The notes beneath the pieces were generated by a model. It saw only the letters and a program-made list of their open reading frames with translations. It was not told the origin of the DNA and did not search any database. Source: CAZKUN01 sp964555935 (GTDB taxonomy: Bacteria > Armatimonadota > Zipacnadia > Zipacnadales > VGFC01). Taken from it: a DNA stretch of 58,326 bases. Position 1 is the stretch's first letter. Each line of letters starts with the position of its first letter. The translations under genes were made by a program, and so were the position numbers. Location of the stretch: the NCBI GenBank assembly GCA_964555935.1, contig CAZKUN010000020.1, positions 1-58,326 of the forward strand. The letters are read 5' to 3'. Shown here one piece after another: positions 51,302-58,326 of this stretch.

Positions 51302-53317
51302 CTACCCAAACCACACGCCATATCGCAGGAACGGGCCTCCCAGAGCCGCACCCAGCGACCCCCAGATCGCCCCGGCGACCACGAAGTGACCCAACGCGAA
51401 CCCCAGAAATCCGGGAAGCGCGCTGAGATAGGCTTTGTGCCCGCCATAGCGCAGCACGATCGACTTGATCGCCCATACGAAGAAGAACGGCCCCCAGAGC
51501 AACTCGCCATACGCGCAAGCCATGGCGTATCCCATCGGATGCAGAGGCGAGCCGAAGAACTTGGCGCGGAGCATGGTCAGCAACGTCAGCACGGCGCCAC
51601 CCGAGAGAGTCGCGATGATGCGCGGCTGATCCGGCCCGACCGGCATCTGCGTATGCGTCCACAGGGCGGCGTACTGGGCTTGGGCTTCGCCCGAGCCCCA
51701 TATCCCCCCACGCAGCCCGATCGCGCCGCTCCCGTAATAGGGGATCAGGTGGAAGTAGAACGAGCAGACGGCGCCGACGCCGATGGCGCCCAGCAGCAAC
51801 CAGAGCACCGAGTTCCTGCGGATGCCCCCCTTCTCGCCCAGCGTGATCCCCTCGATGCCGTATCCGGACACCGTCGGGAAGTACCCCCTGGACATGAAGA
51901 TGAAGAGGTTGAAGATGGTCGCGGAGCGATAGTCCGGGCCGGCGCCCACGTAGGCCGCCGAGCCCAGGCAGTACTTCACCGCCCGATGTGCCTGCCCGTA
52001 GGGGAAGGCCCACACCAGCGGCACCCCCGCCTCCGCGCGCAGGCGAGCGTAGACGACCGACACGCTCGTGAGCAGGCCGAGGTAGACGAGCGTCAGCCAC
52101 AGAGACATCCCTGCGGCCCGGCAGAAAACCACCGCGCCGATGAATCCCAGCACTGCCCCGAGTGCCGGCCAGCGGCACGCCGCCGCATCGGGAGAGCGGG
52201 CGGCCTTCGCGCCGTGCAAGAGAGCGTGGACGCCATCGAGAATCGGGCCGCGTCCCTTCCAGAACAGGATCGCTCCGAGGACGGCGTACGCGCCGATGCC
52301 CTGCTCTTGAGCGAAGGGAGCGCCCGGCAGCCTTAGCCCCATGACTCCGCTGATCATCAGAGCCTGCAACTTGGAGAGCGCGTGGAAGAACCAGATCGAG
52401 AACGACAGTTCGGTGGATATCAGGTAGCCCAGGCCGATAAGCTCCGGGCGTAGATGCACGTTGAGGGGACGCATGGCGCTCCACGGAGCGCCGACCAGCG
52501 AGGCGCCCAGGTCCACGTGGAGCCCGCCGTTCGGCCCCCCCATGAACACGCCGCGCACCATGTTGATGGCATTCAGAGCCAGTGCCAGCCCGATGCCGAT
52601 CCAGGCGGCCTTCGACTTGAAGAACGGCACCTTCGAATACTCGGGATCGATCATCTGGAGCGGCAGGCGCACCAAGGGGAACACGAGGCGTTCTTGGTCT
52701 CCCCAACGCTTGCTGAACAACGCCATGAGCGACAGCAGCATGCCGCCGAACATGACGAAGAAGCCCGTCCAGGCCACGATCGGCCACTGCCACGCCCCCC
52801 ACGGCACGCCACCCGTGGGAGTGCCCTCATACAGCCAGCGATGCACCAGTGGGTCCGCGGGCGACATCCAGGGCGGGATGAAAGTGGCGAGCTTCTCCAG
52901 CGGGGCAGCGGGGGTGCTGTAGTAGAACGGTGCGCTCAGACAGGCCAGCAGGAATCGGCCGATTCCGCAGCCGAGCATCGTGGTGGCCACGGTCACAGAC
53001 AGGAAGATAGTGATGATCTCCGGCATTTGCAGGGGCCGCGCGAGGCGGGTGCGGCGCGCGAATGCATTGCCTATGAGGATCAGTATCAGGGCGCCCACGC
53101 CAGGGATGGAGGGCACGGCTTCAGTTCCCTGGCATGCCAGCGCGACGATCTCGGATTGGCGGACCCAGTATCCCGCCAGCCACGTGAAGACCAGCGCGAT
53201 GACAACCGCGCGGGTCGTGATTCCGCAACGAGCCAGGCCGGCGGCCTGGACGTTCTCGGTTTCAGCGGGTAAGTCATCGGGGACGACGGGGCCAGGTGTG
53301 AGAGCTTCGGTTGCCAA
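51302..53317 (-). CDS. DUF6785/DUF6784-like polytopic membrane protein
   Basis: The start is a TTG at 53317, with AAGGAG twelve bases upstream; I found no better in-frame start. The 671-residue protein has about twelve to fourteen membrane segments, for example VVIALVFTWLAGYWV, ALILILIGNAFA and WTGFFVMFGGMLLSLMALF. The motif RLVFPLVRLPLQMIDPE is typical, in my recollection, of the DUF6785/6784 proteins found in glycan loci of Planctomycetota and Armatimonadota, which resemble oligopeptide-type transporters. It is the only large polytopic transporter-like protein in the window and so the best candidate for uptake of breakdown products. That role is inference. Confidence 0.75.
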   Translation of the reverse strand: MATEALTPGPVVPDDLPAETENVQAAGLARCGITTRAVVIALVFTWLAGYWVRQSEIVALACQGTEAVPSIPGVGALILILIGNAFARRTRLARPLQMPEIITIFLSVTVATTMLGCGIGRFLLACLSAPFYYSTPAAPLEKLATFIPPWMSPADPLVHRWLYEGTPTGGVPWGAWQWPIVAWTGFFVMFGGMLLSLMALFSKRWGDQERLVFPLVRLPLQMIDPEYSKVPFFKSKAAWIGIGLALALNAINMVRGVFMGGPNGGLHVDLGASLVGAPWSAMRPLNVHLRPELIGLGYLISTELSFSIWFFHALSKLQALMISGVMGLRLPGAPFAQEQGIGAYAVLGAILFWKGRGPILDGVHALLHGAKAARSPDAAACRWPALGAVLGFIGAVVFCRAAGMSLWLTLVYLGLLTSVSVVYARLRAEAGVPLVWAFPYGQAHRAVKYCLGSAAYVGAGPDYRSATIFNLFIFMSRGYFPTVSGYGIEGITLGEKGGIRRNSVLWLLLGAIGVGAVCSFYFHLIPYYGSGAIGLRGGIWGSGEAQAQYAALWTHTQMPVGPDQPRIIATLSGGAVLTLLTMLRAKFFGSPLHPMGYAMACAYGELLWGPFFFVWAIKSIVLRYGGHKAYLSALPGFLGFALGHFVVAGAIWGSLGAALGGPFLRYGVWFG

Positions 53318-53423
53318 GTCGGGACGTGTACTCCTTAAGTGTGGGGCTATACGCTCTTACGACGGGCGAGGCCGCGAGACCTTCTGGGGGGCCGTTACGC
53401 CGCTAGCAGCCGAGCTGGCTTCA

Positions 53424-54542
53424 CTAGCGCCCGATGCGCAGCAACTCGCCGTCTCCGGCGCCGAGATTGATGCGAAGCGGCGTGGTGTCCTCGACGCGCA
53501 CCCAGTCGCCGGTGTGCCGGTCCAAACGCCGAACGCGCTTGCCCCCGCGCTTCAGCGCGAGAATCGCCTCTCGCGCGGACTCGTGGTCGCGATTGGCCAC
53601 GAGGATGTGGTCGCGTCGCTTGGCGTCCTTGAACAGCCCAAGCACCAACTCGCCGCCCGTGGCCTGAACCCAATGGTCATCCGGCACGAGTAGCGCGTCA
53701 GTCGGAAGCGGCGGCGTGTGGAAGACATCGACCGACTCCAGCCCCATCAGCGTCGGCCCAAGTACCTGCAGTTCCGCGTTGATCGCCGCCACATCCTCAC
53801 CCGCCGGCTTCAGACCCCACCGCCCCTCGCCCTTCGGCTCCCAACTGCAAGCTTCGCCCCAGCCGAACCACTGGATGCCTTTCACCCCGTACGCCAGCGC
53901 GGTATACACGCTCTGCCTCAGCATCTGCTGGTTGCCCTCGGGGTAGTTCGACCGATTCTCGTCTGCATTCGCCTCGACCCACCAGACCAACGGGATGTCA
54001 TGCTCCAGCGACAGCTCGCGGTAGCGCTGGAGAAGGGGGAAATAGTCCTCACGGCCATACCACCACTGGTAACGGTCGATGCTCGGCAGGTCGGGCTGGA
54101 TAGTCTCGATGAACGCGACCGGATCGTCGGCGTTGTTGAGGTTGATGTAGACGGGATGACTGCGGTCGACCGCCCGATGGGCAGTGGCCGCCGGGAGGAT
54201 GTCCGCGTAGGTGACCTTCTGTTGGACGGGTTCATCGAAGACGTAGTAGCCCCAAAGCGCTGGATGGCTGATGGTCTCGTCGGAGACCGTCTCCGGGTCA
54301 ACCTTCATCAACACGCGCATCCCATGCTCGTGGGCGAGGTCGAGTAGCTCCGGCCCGCCCGCCGGCGTGAAGGCGACGCCCGCCATCACCGTGTTGAAGC
54401 GCGCGTCCTCCGCGAGGCACCGCGCCAGCTCCGCGTTGCCGGGTCCGCCCCACAGCGAGATCATGAACTCGTCCATCCGCCAGCGCGGGCCTTGGGTCTC
54501 CGCGTTCAGACCACACGCCATCGACAATGCGATCATCAGCAT
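53424..54542 (-). CDS. Secreted TIM-barrel glycosidase-like protein
   Basis: The ATG at 54542 (MLMIALSMACGLNAET) has GGAGGA six bases upstream and starts a signal peptide. The 372-residue product looks like a single TIM barrel: WGYYVFDEPVQQ carries an Asp-Glu pair at a strand end, as in acid/base positions of GH-A-type barrels. DRYQWWYGREDYF, IPLVWWVEANAD and GIQWFGWGEACSW follow, the latter two offering further Glu residues. A short beta-sandwich tail (VLGLFKDAKRRDHILVANRD) closes it. No CAZy family can be named with confidence. It is the last gene of a three-gene operon with a tandem DUF1080 protein and a heparinase-like lyase. Confidence 0.75.
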   Translation of the reverse strand: MLMIALSMACGLNAETQGPRWRMDEFMISLWGGPGNAELARCLAEDARFNTVMAGVAFTPAGGPELLDLAHEHGMRVLMKVDPETVSDETISHPALWGYYVFDEPVQQKVTYADILPAATAHRAVDRSHPVYINLNNADDPVAFIETIQPDLPSIDRYQWWYGREDYFPLLQRYRELSLEHDIPLVWWVEANADENRSNYPEGNQQMLRQSVYTALAYGVKGIQWFGWGEACSWEPKGEGRWGLKPAGEDVAAINAELQVLGPTLMGLESVDVFHTPPLPTDALLVPDDHWVQATGGELVLGLFKDAKRRDHILVANRDHESAREAILALKRGGKRVRRLDRHTGDWVRVEDTTPLRINLGAGDGELLRIGR

Positions 54543-54582
54543 CCGTGTCCTCCACCGGCGCCCGGCTCTGTGGGAGCGTCGA

Positions 54583-56595
54583 TCACGGCAGCAAGCACTC
54601 AACCTCGGTCTCCCCCACTCCCAACGCGGTCGCGCTCACCGTCGCGTGGCGCCCGTCGAAGCTGAACTCAACGGCCGGGGCGTCCGTGCCCTCGTATGGG
54701 AAGAGCAGCGTCGCGGCGCGCCACGGCAGTTCCGTCCGCAGCGACATCGAGAGCGCCGGCGCGGGCTCGATTTGGTTGTAGCCGTCGGAGTACCACCCGC
54801 CGCGCGGATTCTCTTGACCCTTCTCGATGTGGACATCCGCAAGAGCCGCCGTGGCTTTGGTCGATAGCAGCAGATTCGCGTCGGCAAAAGCGGTGCGCGC
54901 GCCTGTCCCGTCAATCGTGAGATTCCCCGGCGCGAACTGGAAGCGAGACTCGACGTGGTGCTCGCCTTCGCCCTCGACCACATCGAACACCACCCAGAAA
55001 CGCTCGCCCACGAACACGACCTCGCGCCTGTGGACGACGCTGATGTCATTGTCAGGCCCATAGCCAAGGTCATACGTGCCGGACGCTCGGATCTCTCCGT
55101 CCGCCACCTGCCAGCCCAGATCGATCGGCTCCTTCGCTATCCACGTGTCGCGCCGGCCGCGACTGTGCTGGCCCTGGCCATCGACGCGGATGGTCGAGTG
55201 CGCGGTGGTGCTTTTCAGGTAGGGATAGTAGGACGTCTCGGAGTGATCGTAAAGATGCCGGCCCGGGTCGACGATGAGATTGCGACCGTATGCGAACAGC
55301 CAGAACCCGAGCTTGTCCTCGTGTTGGTGACTGCGCCCGTACGGGCCGCCGTCAAACGCCAGGTAGAGATCGCCCACGTCCTGCCGCTGGCGCAGGAAGG
55401 CCACGCCGGCGTATGGGAAGACCTCGGGGCCGAGTTCCTCGGGAGGCGTCACCATCTCCGACAGACCCATGTCGGCCAGCCGGCCGGCGTAGCTCCCGGA
55501 TGAGCCCGGATCCGAGTCGTTGAAGCCGGCCTGCTTGCTGCCGTCGGGGACGGTCGTCTGTTGCGTGTAGTGCAGCATCTTGCCCAGCGTGGCCATCGTG
55601 GCTGGATCAAGATCGCGGTCCAACACGCGCAGCCAGTGGAGCGCGTTCAGCAGGTTGCTGATCACCACGCGGTGGTAATGGGGCGTCAACTCGTCCTGAA
55701 CGCCGTCGGGTAGGACCTGCGCGGCAACCTGTTTGGAGAACTCCCTCGTGCAGTAATCGGCAAACCGATCGGTATCTCTGAAGATCGGGAACGTGCCCAA
55801 GCACGTCAACATGCCCTGCATGCCAATCGTCGGCCAATTGCCCGCATGCTTGTTGGTGACGATCTCAAGGTACGCGAGTTGGTCGTGGACCGACTTCAGT
55901 ACGCGCAGAAGCTCGAGCGGGGTGATCTGATCGGCGGCCACGAGCGTCGAGACGCGCGAGCACCATGCCTGGGAGTGGATGGCGTTGTTGAGGTACGAGC
56001 CCCACACGTAGGGCGTGCCGTTGAAGCACTTCTCCTGCTCGCACTTGGCGGCCCAATCGAGGATCAGCTCCACTGTCTTGCGACTGTAGCGCTCATCGCC
56101 CGTGCCCACGTAGGCGCGGACCAGCGACGAGATATACGTGAAGCGGTTGAGGTCATGACCCCAGTGGCCCGTGCCCGGATTGACATTCCAGTCGATGTCG
56201 GCGGGCAGTTGGTGCTTCTCACCGTAGAAGGTGAAGCGATGCTCCAGCGCCTCGTCGGCGGTGGCGAGGGCCGAGGCGCTCGCCGGCGCTTGCACCGGCA
56301 CCCCCCTCCCCGCGCGGCAGGCCTCGTAAACGGCGTCGAGCGCCGCCCGCCAATCGTTGGCCTGCTGGGCATCGGCGAGCCCTGGGACGCTGTCGGGGTC
56401 GAGCAGATTCAGGGCCTCCGCGACGAACTCGTCGTCAGTCAGCCCCCGCTCATCGAACGATCCCAGCGCGGCAAACACGCCTGCTCGGTCGAGCTTCTTC
56501 AGCTCGGGCAGATCGGCGCGCGAGTACTCAGGCCGACCGACATCAGCCAGCGCGCTACTCGCCGTGAGTGCCAGTGATAGGCAGAATGCGGTCAT
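54583..56595 (-). CDS. Secreted heparinase II/III-like polysaccharide lyase
   Basis: The ATG at 56595 (MTAFCLSLALTASSALAD) has AGGAGG six bases upstream; the open frame continues further upstream without a signal. The 670-residue protein has an N-terminal alpha/alpha toroid (HWGHDLNRFTYISSLVRAY, NKHAGNWPTIGMQG). The heparinase II/III sandwich carries GRSHQHEDKLGFWLFAYG and LIVDPGRHLYDHSETSYY. The length and order of parts match family members such as PL12 and PL15-type lyases. It is 20 bases after the DUF1080 gene and 40 bases before the TIM-barrel gene. Confidence 0.9.
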   Translation of the reverse strand: MTAFCLSLALTASSALADVGRPEYSRADLPELKKLDRAGVFAALGSFDERGLTDDEFVAEALNLLDPDSVPGLADAQQANDWRAALDAVYEACRAGRGVPVQAPASASALATADEALEHRFTFYGEKHQLPADIDWNVNPGTGHWGHDLNRFTYISSLVRAYVGTGDERYSRKTVELILDWAAKCEQEKCFNGTPYVWGSYLNNAIHSQAWCSRVSTLVAADQITPLELLRVLKSVHDQLAYLEIVTNKHAGNWPTIGMQGMLTCLGTFPIFRDTDRFADYCTREFSKQVAAQVLPDGVQDELTPHYHRVVISNLLNALHWLRVLDRDLDPATMATLGKMLHYTQQTTVPDGSKQAGFNDSDPGSSGSYAGRLADMGLSEMVTPPEELGPEVFPYAGVAFLRQRQDVGDLYLAFDGGPYGRSHQHEDKLGFWLFAYGRNLIVDPGRHLYDHSETSYYPYLKSTTAHSTIRVDGQGQHSRGRRDTWIAKEPIDLGWQVADGEIRASGTYDLGYGPDNDISVVHRREVVFVGERFWVVFDVVEGEGEHHVESRFQFAPGNLTIDGTGARTAFADANLLLSTKATAALADVHIEKGQENPRGGWYSDGYNQIEPAPALSMSLRTELPWRAATLLFPYEGTDAPAVEFSFDGRHATVSATALGVGETEVECLLP

Positions 56596-56615
56596 CGTGG
56601 GCCTCCTGGACGACG

Positions 56616-57953
56616 CTATTCGGCCGACAGCTCGCGGATGAAGATATTGGCGAACTGAATCGAATCGCCGTGGTGTTGCAGGGCAATTGGGCCTGTCTCC
56701 GGCACACCCGGCAGCTCCGCGTCCTTGATCACCGTCTTGCCATTCAGCACCACCGTGAGGCGGTCGCCGCGCATGGTGATCAGGAAGCGATTCCACTTGC
56801 CGATGGGGTTGTCAGCCGGTTCGGTGGGCGTAACTCCCGCTCGGACCTCGGCGGGCATTTCCGCGTCCTTGCGATAGCCAGAGACCTCGCCCGATCCCAC
56901 CGGCCAGCACCACATGTTGACCTGGCTCTTCGAGTTGCCCCGGAGGTAGATCCCGCTGTCGCCGGCATCGGGGACCTCCTCGGTGACCGGCTGTCCGTCC
57001 TCGTCGACGGCATCGCTGCCGTCGGGAAGAATGACCTGGCGTTGCGTCGGCGTGGGCTCTCCCGTCCAGCGCCAGTCGCAGATAAGCTGGAAGTCGCCGT
57101 ACTCCTTCTCGCTCCAGAGATTCTTGTCGGCGGCCTCGGACTCGCCGTCGTAACTCAACCGCCAATCACTTGGCTTCCAGTGACCCTCATGCCCCTCGTC
57201 GGCCTTCCAGTTGGCCAGGTCGACGCCCGTATAGAGCGATCTGAAGCCCTCGTCCAGCAGCGCGATCTCATCCGGCTCGGGGTCGGTCGAGGGCAGCTCG
57301 CGGATGCGGACGTTGCGGAAGTGGCACTCGGAGCCCTCGGACTCCAGGCAGAGGAAGCCTTTGCGAGGTCGACAGTCCTTGCCGACGGCGACCTCCTTGC
57401 CGTTGACGCTCAGGCGAACCTCGCCGTCGTTGGCGACGACACGGTAGTGGTTCCATTCAGGCGAGTCCTTGCACCGGTCTTCGCTCGGGAAGCTCCGACC
57501 GCCGTTGTCGGATGTTCGCCCGGTCGCCGTCATGCTGGCCCCATGGACCGGGAAGATATCGCCATGAGTGGTGTACCACTCGTTCTTGCCGCCGGCGCTG
57601 TACCCGTTGTCGAGGATCTGCACCTCAATGCCCCGCCCGAAGGGCGTGCCCTGGGCGGTGATGGGATCGCCCCACAGGAATAGCCCCGCGTTACCGCCCG
57701 GCTTCATGTGGCGCCACTCCAACTCGATCTCGAAGTTCTCGTAGTGGCGATCCGTGCGAAGAAGCCCGGTGGGGATGCCCGTTGAGACGATCATGTCGTC
57801 CTGGGAAGTGAACGTACCGGGGGCGCAGTTCATCGGGACCCAGCCGGTCAGGTCCTCGCCATTGAACATCTCCACCCAGTCCCCGGCGTCTTGGGTCAGC
57901 CCTGGCCCGAGTGACCCGATCAATATCAGCCCGGCGATGATGAAAGCGCGCAT
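56616..57953 (-). CDS. Secreted protein with two DUF1080 (3-keto-disaccharide hydrolase) domains
   Basis: The ATG at 57953 starts a signal peptide (MRAFIIAGLILIGSLGPGL), with GGGAGA about nine bases upstream. The 445-residue product has two DUF1080 domains. The first (about 24-215) opens EMFNGEDLTGWVPM and contains NAGLFLWGDP and GIEVQILDNG. The second (about 230-443) opens SLYTGVDLANWKA and contains GDSGIYLRGNSKSQVNMW and a closing FRNV/FANIFIREL-type strand. Domain-final motifs (HFRNVRIREL and QFANIFIREL) are nearly the same, supporting internal duplication. It heads the operon with a heparinase-like lyase. A role in hydrolysing 3-keto-glycosides is inferred from the family. Confidence 0.9.
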   Translation of the reverse strand: MRAFIIAGLILIGSLGPGLTQDAGDWVEMFNGEDLTGWVPMNCAPGTFTSQDDMIVSTGIPTGLLRTDRHYENFEIELEWRHMKPGGNAGLFLWGDPITAQGTPFGRGIEVQILDNGYSAGGKNEWYTTHGDIFPVHGASMTATGRTSDNGGRSFPSEDRCKDSPEWNHYRVVANDGEVRLSVNGKEVAVGKDCRPRKGFLCLESEGSECHFRNVRIRELPSTDPEPDEIALLDEGFRSLYTGVDLANWKADEGHEGHWKPSDWRLSYDGESEAADKNLWSEKEYGDFQLICDWRWTGEPTPTQRQVILPDGSDAVDEDGQPVTEEVPDAGDSGIYLRGNSKSQVNMWCWPVGSGEVSGYRKDAEMPAEVRAGVTPTEPADNPIGKWNRFLITMRGDRLTVVLNGKTVIKDAELPGVPETGPIALQHHGDSIQFANIFIRELSAE

Positions 57954-58111
57954 GGATACGATCTCCCTTGCGTCAGGTGTTGGTCCGCTTCGGCGTGAAT
58001 GCGTGTGGCCGCCAGTTTCACCGGACAGCCGACGCGCGCCTGCATCGCGGAACGGCTTGGCGATGTAGCGAGAAGACGAAACGCCTAGAGCAGAGGAGGT
58101 TACTGCCGTGC

Positions 58112-58120
58112 GGGGGGGGG
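58112..58120. other. Poly-G run of nine
   Basis: Nine consecutive Gs lie in the gap downstream of the partial gene ending at 58130. Such runs are prone to slippage and to sequencing error. The rest of 57954-58129 shows no coding sequence or clear hairpin. Confidence 0.8.
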
Positions 58121-58129
58121 TGTGCGTGA

Positions 58130-58326
58130 CTACTGGTCGGTAATCGTGTATGTCACCGCGTGCGTCTCAGCCGCGGCAGTCTGGCCGCTCGTGGTGGTTG
58201 CTACGTAGCTCAGGTCGCACCGTCCGGAGCCCTTGGTGAGACTGCTAATCAGATCGTGGCTGCCTCCACGGAGTTCCACCGACCCGGCGGAGCTGCCGCC
58301 CGAGACGTTCCGGGCTTCAACCTCGA
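58130..58326 (-). CDS. C-terminal end of an unidentified protein (partial)
   Basis: A minus-strand frame enters from the right edge and stops at TAG (58130-58132). It encodes about 64 residues, including VSGGSSAGSVELRGGSHDL, GRCDLSYVATTTSGQT and the end VTYTITDQ. The Ser/Thr/Gly-rich, beta-prone composition suggests an extracellular Ig-like or pilin-like domain, but the family cannot be identified from this fragment. Codon composition matches the surrounding genes. Confidence 0.6.
   Translation of the reverse strand, partial: EVEARNVSGGSSAGSVELRGGSHDLISSLTKGSGRCDLSYVATTTSGQTAAAETHAVTYTITDQ

Noticed and set aside
51093..52802. 569-codon minus-strand frame overlapping the DUF6785-like gene in another phase
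   Set aside because: Arg-Gly-rich with no membrane segments; the alternative phase gives a well-formed polytopic membrane protein.

Overview
The window is high-GC DNA of an uncultured, Gram-negative-type bacterium. It carries Tat, Sec and lipoprotein signals and many Shine-Dalgarno-led starts. A 10-N scaffold gap at 1413-1422 says it is part of a metagenome or draft assembly. The gene families (Tat-exported Gfo/Idh/MocA oxidoreductases, DUF1080, heparinase-fold lyases, right-handed beta-helix proteins, DUF4091, a DUF6785-like membrane protein) are typical of Planctomycetota, Armatimonadota, Hydrogenedentota and similar lineages. I cannot fix the phylum from the sequence alone. No rRNA, tRNA, CRISPR or intact transposase was seen.

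Layout. 1-368: REP-like palindromic repeats. 369-6665 (+): operon of a Tat oxidoreductase, a HEAT-DUF1080 protein and a beta-helix protein with a CBM9-like tail. 6687-15030 (-): operon of a heparinase-like lyase, a LamG/TIM-barrel protein and a PD40 propeller (PL22/TolB-like). 15170-15260: a MITE/REP-like inverted repeat. 15295-22211 (-): beta-helix protein, amidohydrolase and GH36-like protein. 22416-28180 (+): heparinase-like/FG-GAP fusion and a small membrane-anchored protein. 28200-33051: amidohydrolase (-) and LamG glycosidase-like protein (+). 33053-35176 (-): ankyrin protein and sialate O-acetylesterase. 35364-37822 (+): M14 carboxypeptidase fused to a GATase1-like domain, then a lipoprotein. 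38114-42666 (+): two Gfo/Idh/MocA oxidoreductases flanking a DUF4091 protein. 42679-43514 (-): split YeeE/YedE sulfur transporter. 43763-51297 (+): lipoprotein-like N-terminus, transmembrane NACHT NTPase, GH9 cellulase-like protein, an ICMT-like methyltransferase and a 52-codon ORF. 51302-53317 (-): DUF6785-like membrane protein. 53424-57953 (-): tandem DUF1080 protein, heparinase-like lyase and TIM-barrel protein. 58130-58326 (-): C-terminal end of a further gene.

Most of the window is a polysaccharide-degradation region. Secreted lyases and hydrolases (three with a heparinase H-x-H motif, two beta-helix proteins, GH9, GH36-like, DUF4091, an esterase) would break a complex, probably uronic-acid-containing glycan. 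Gfo/Idh/MocA oxidoreductases together with DUF1080 proteins suggest a 3-keto-glycoside oxidative cleavage route. No SusC/SusD pair, ABC sugar transporter, sulfatase or DNA-binding regulator was seen.

The most unusual locus is 43763-47526. It appears to encode one protein with an exported beta-propeller, membrane helices and a cytoplasmic NACHT NTPase. The reading frame is split by a -1 shift, and the only place the two frames overlap is the 10-base tract GGGGGGAAAG. It may be a frameshift-controlled or phase-variable trans-membrane STAND sensor, or a single-base assembly error in a G run.
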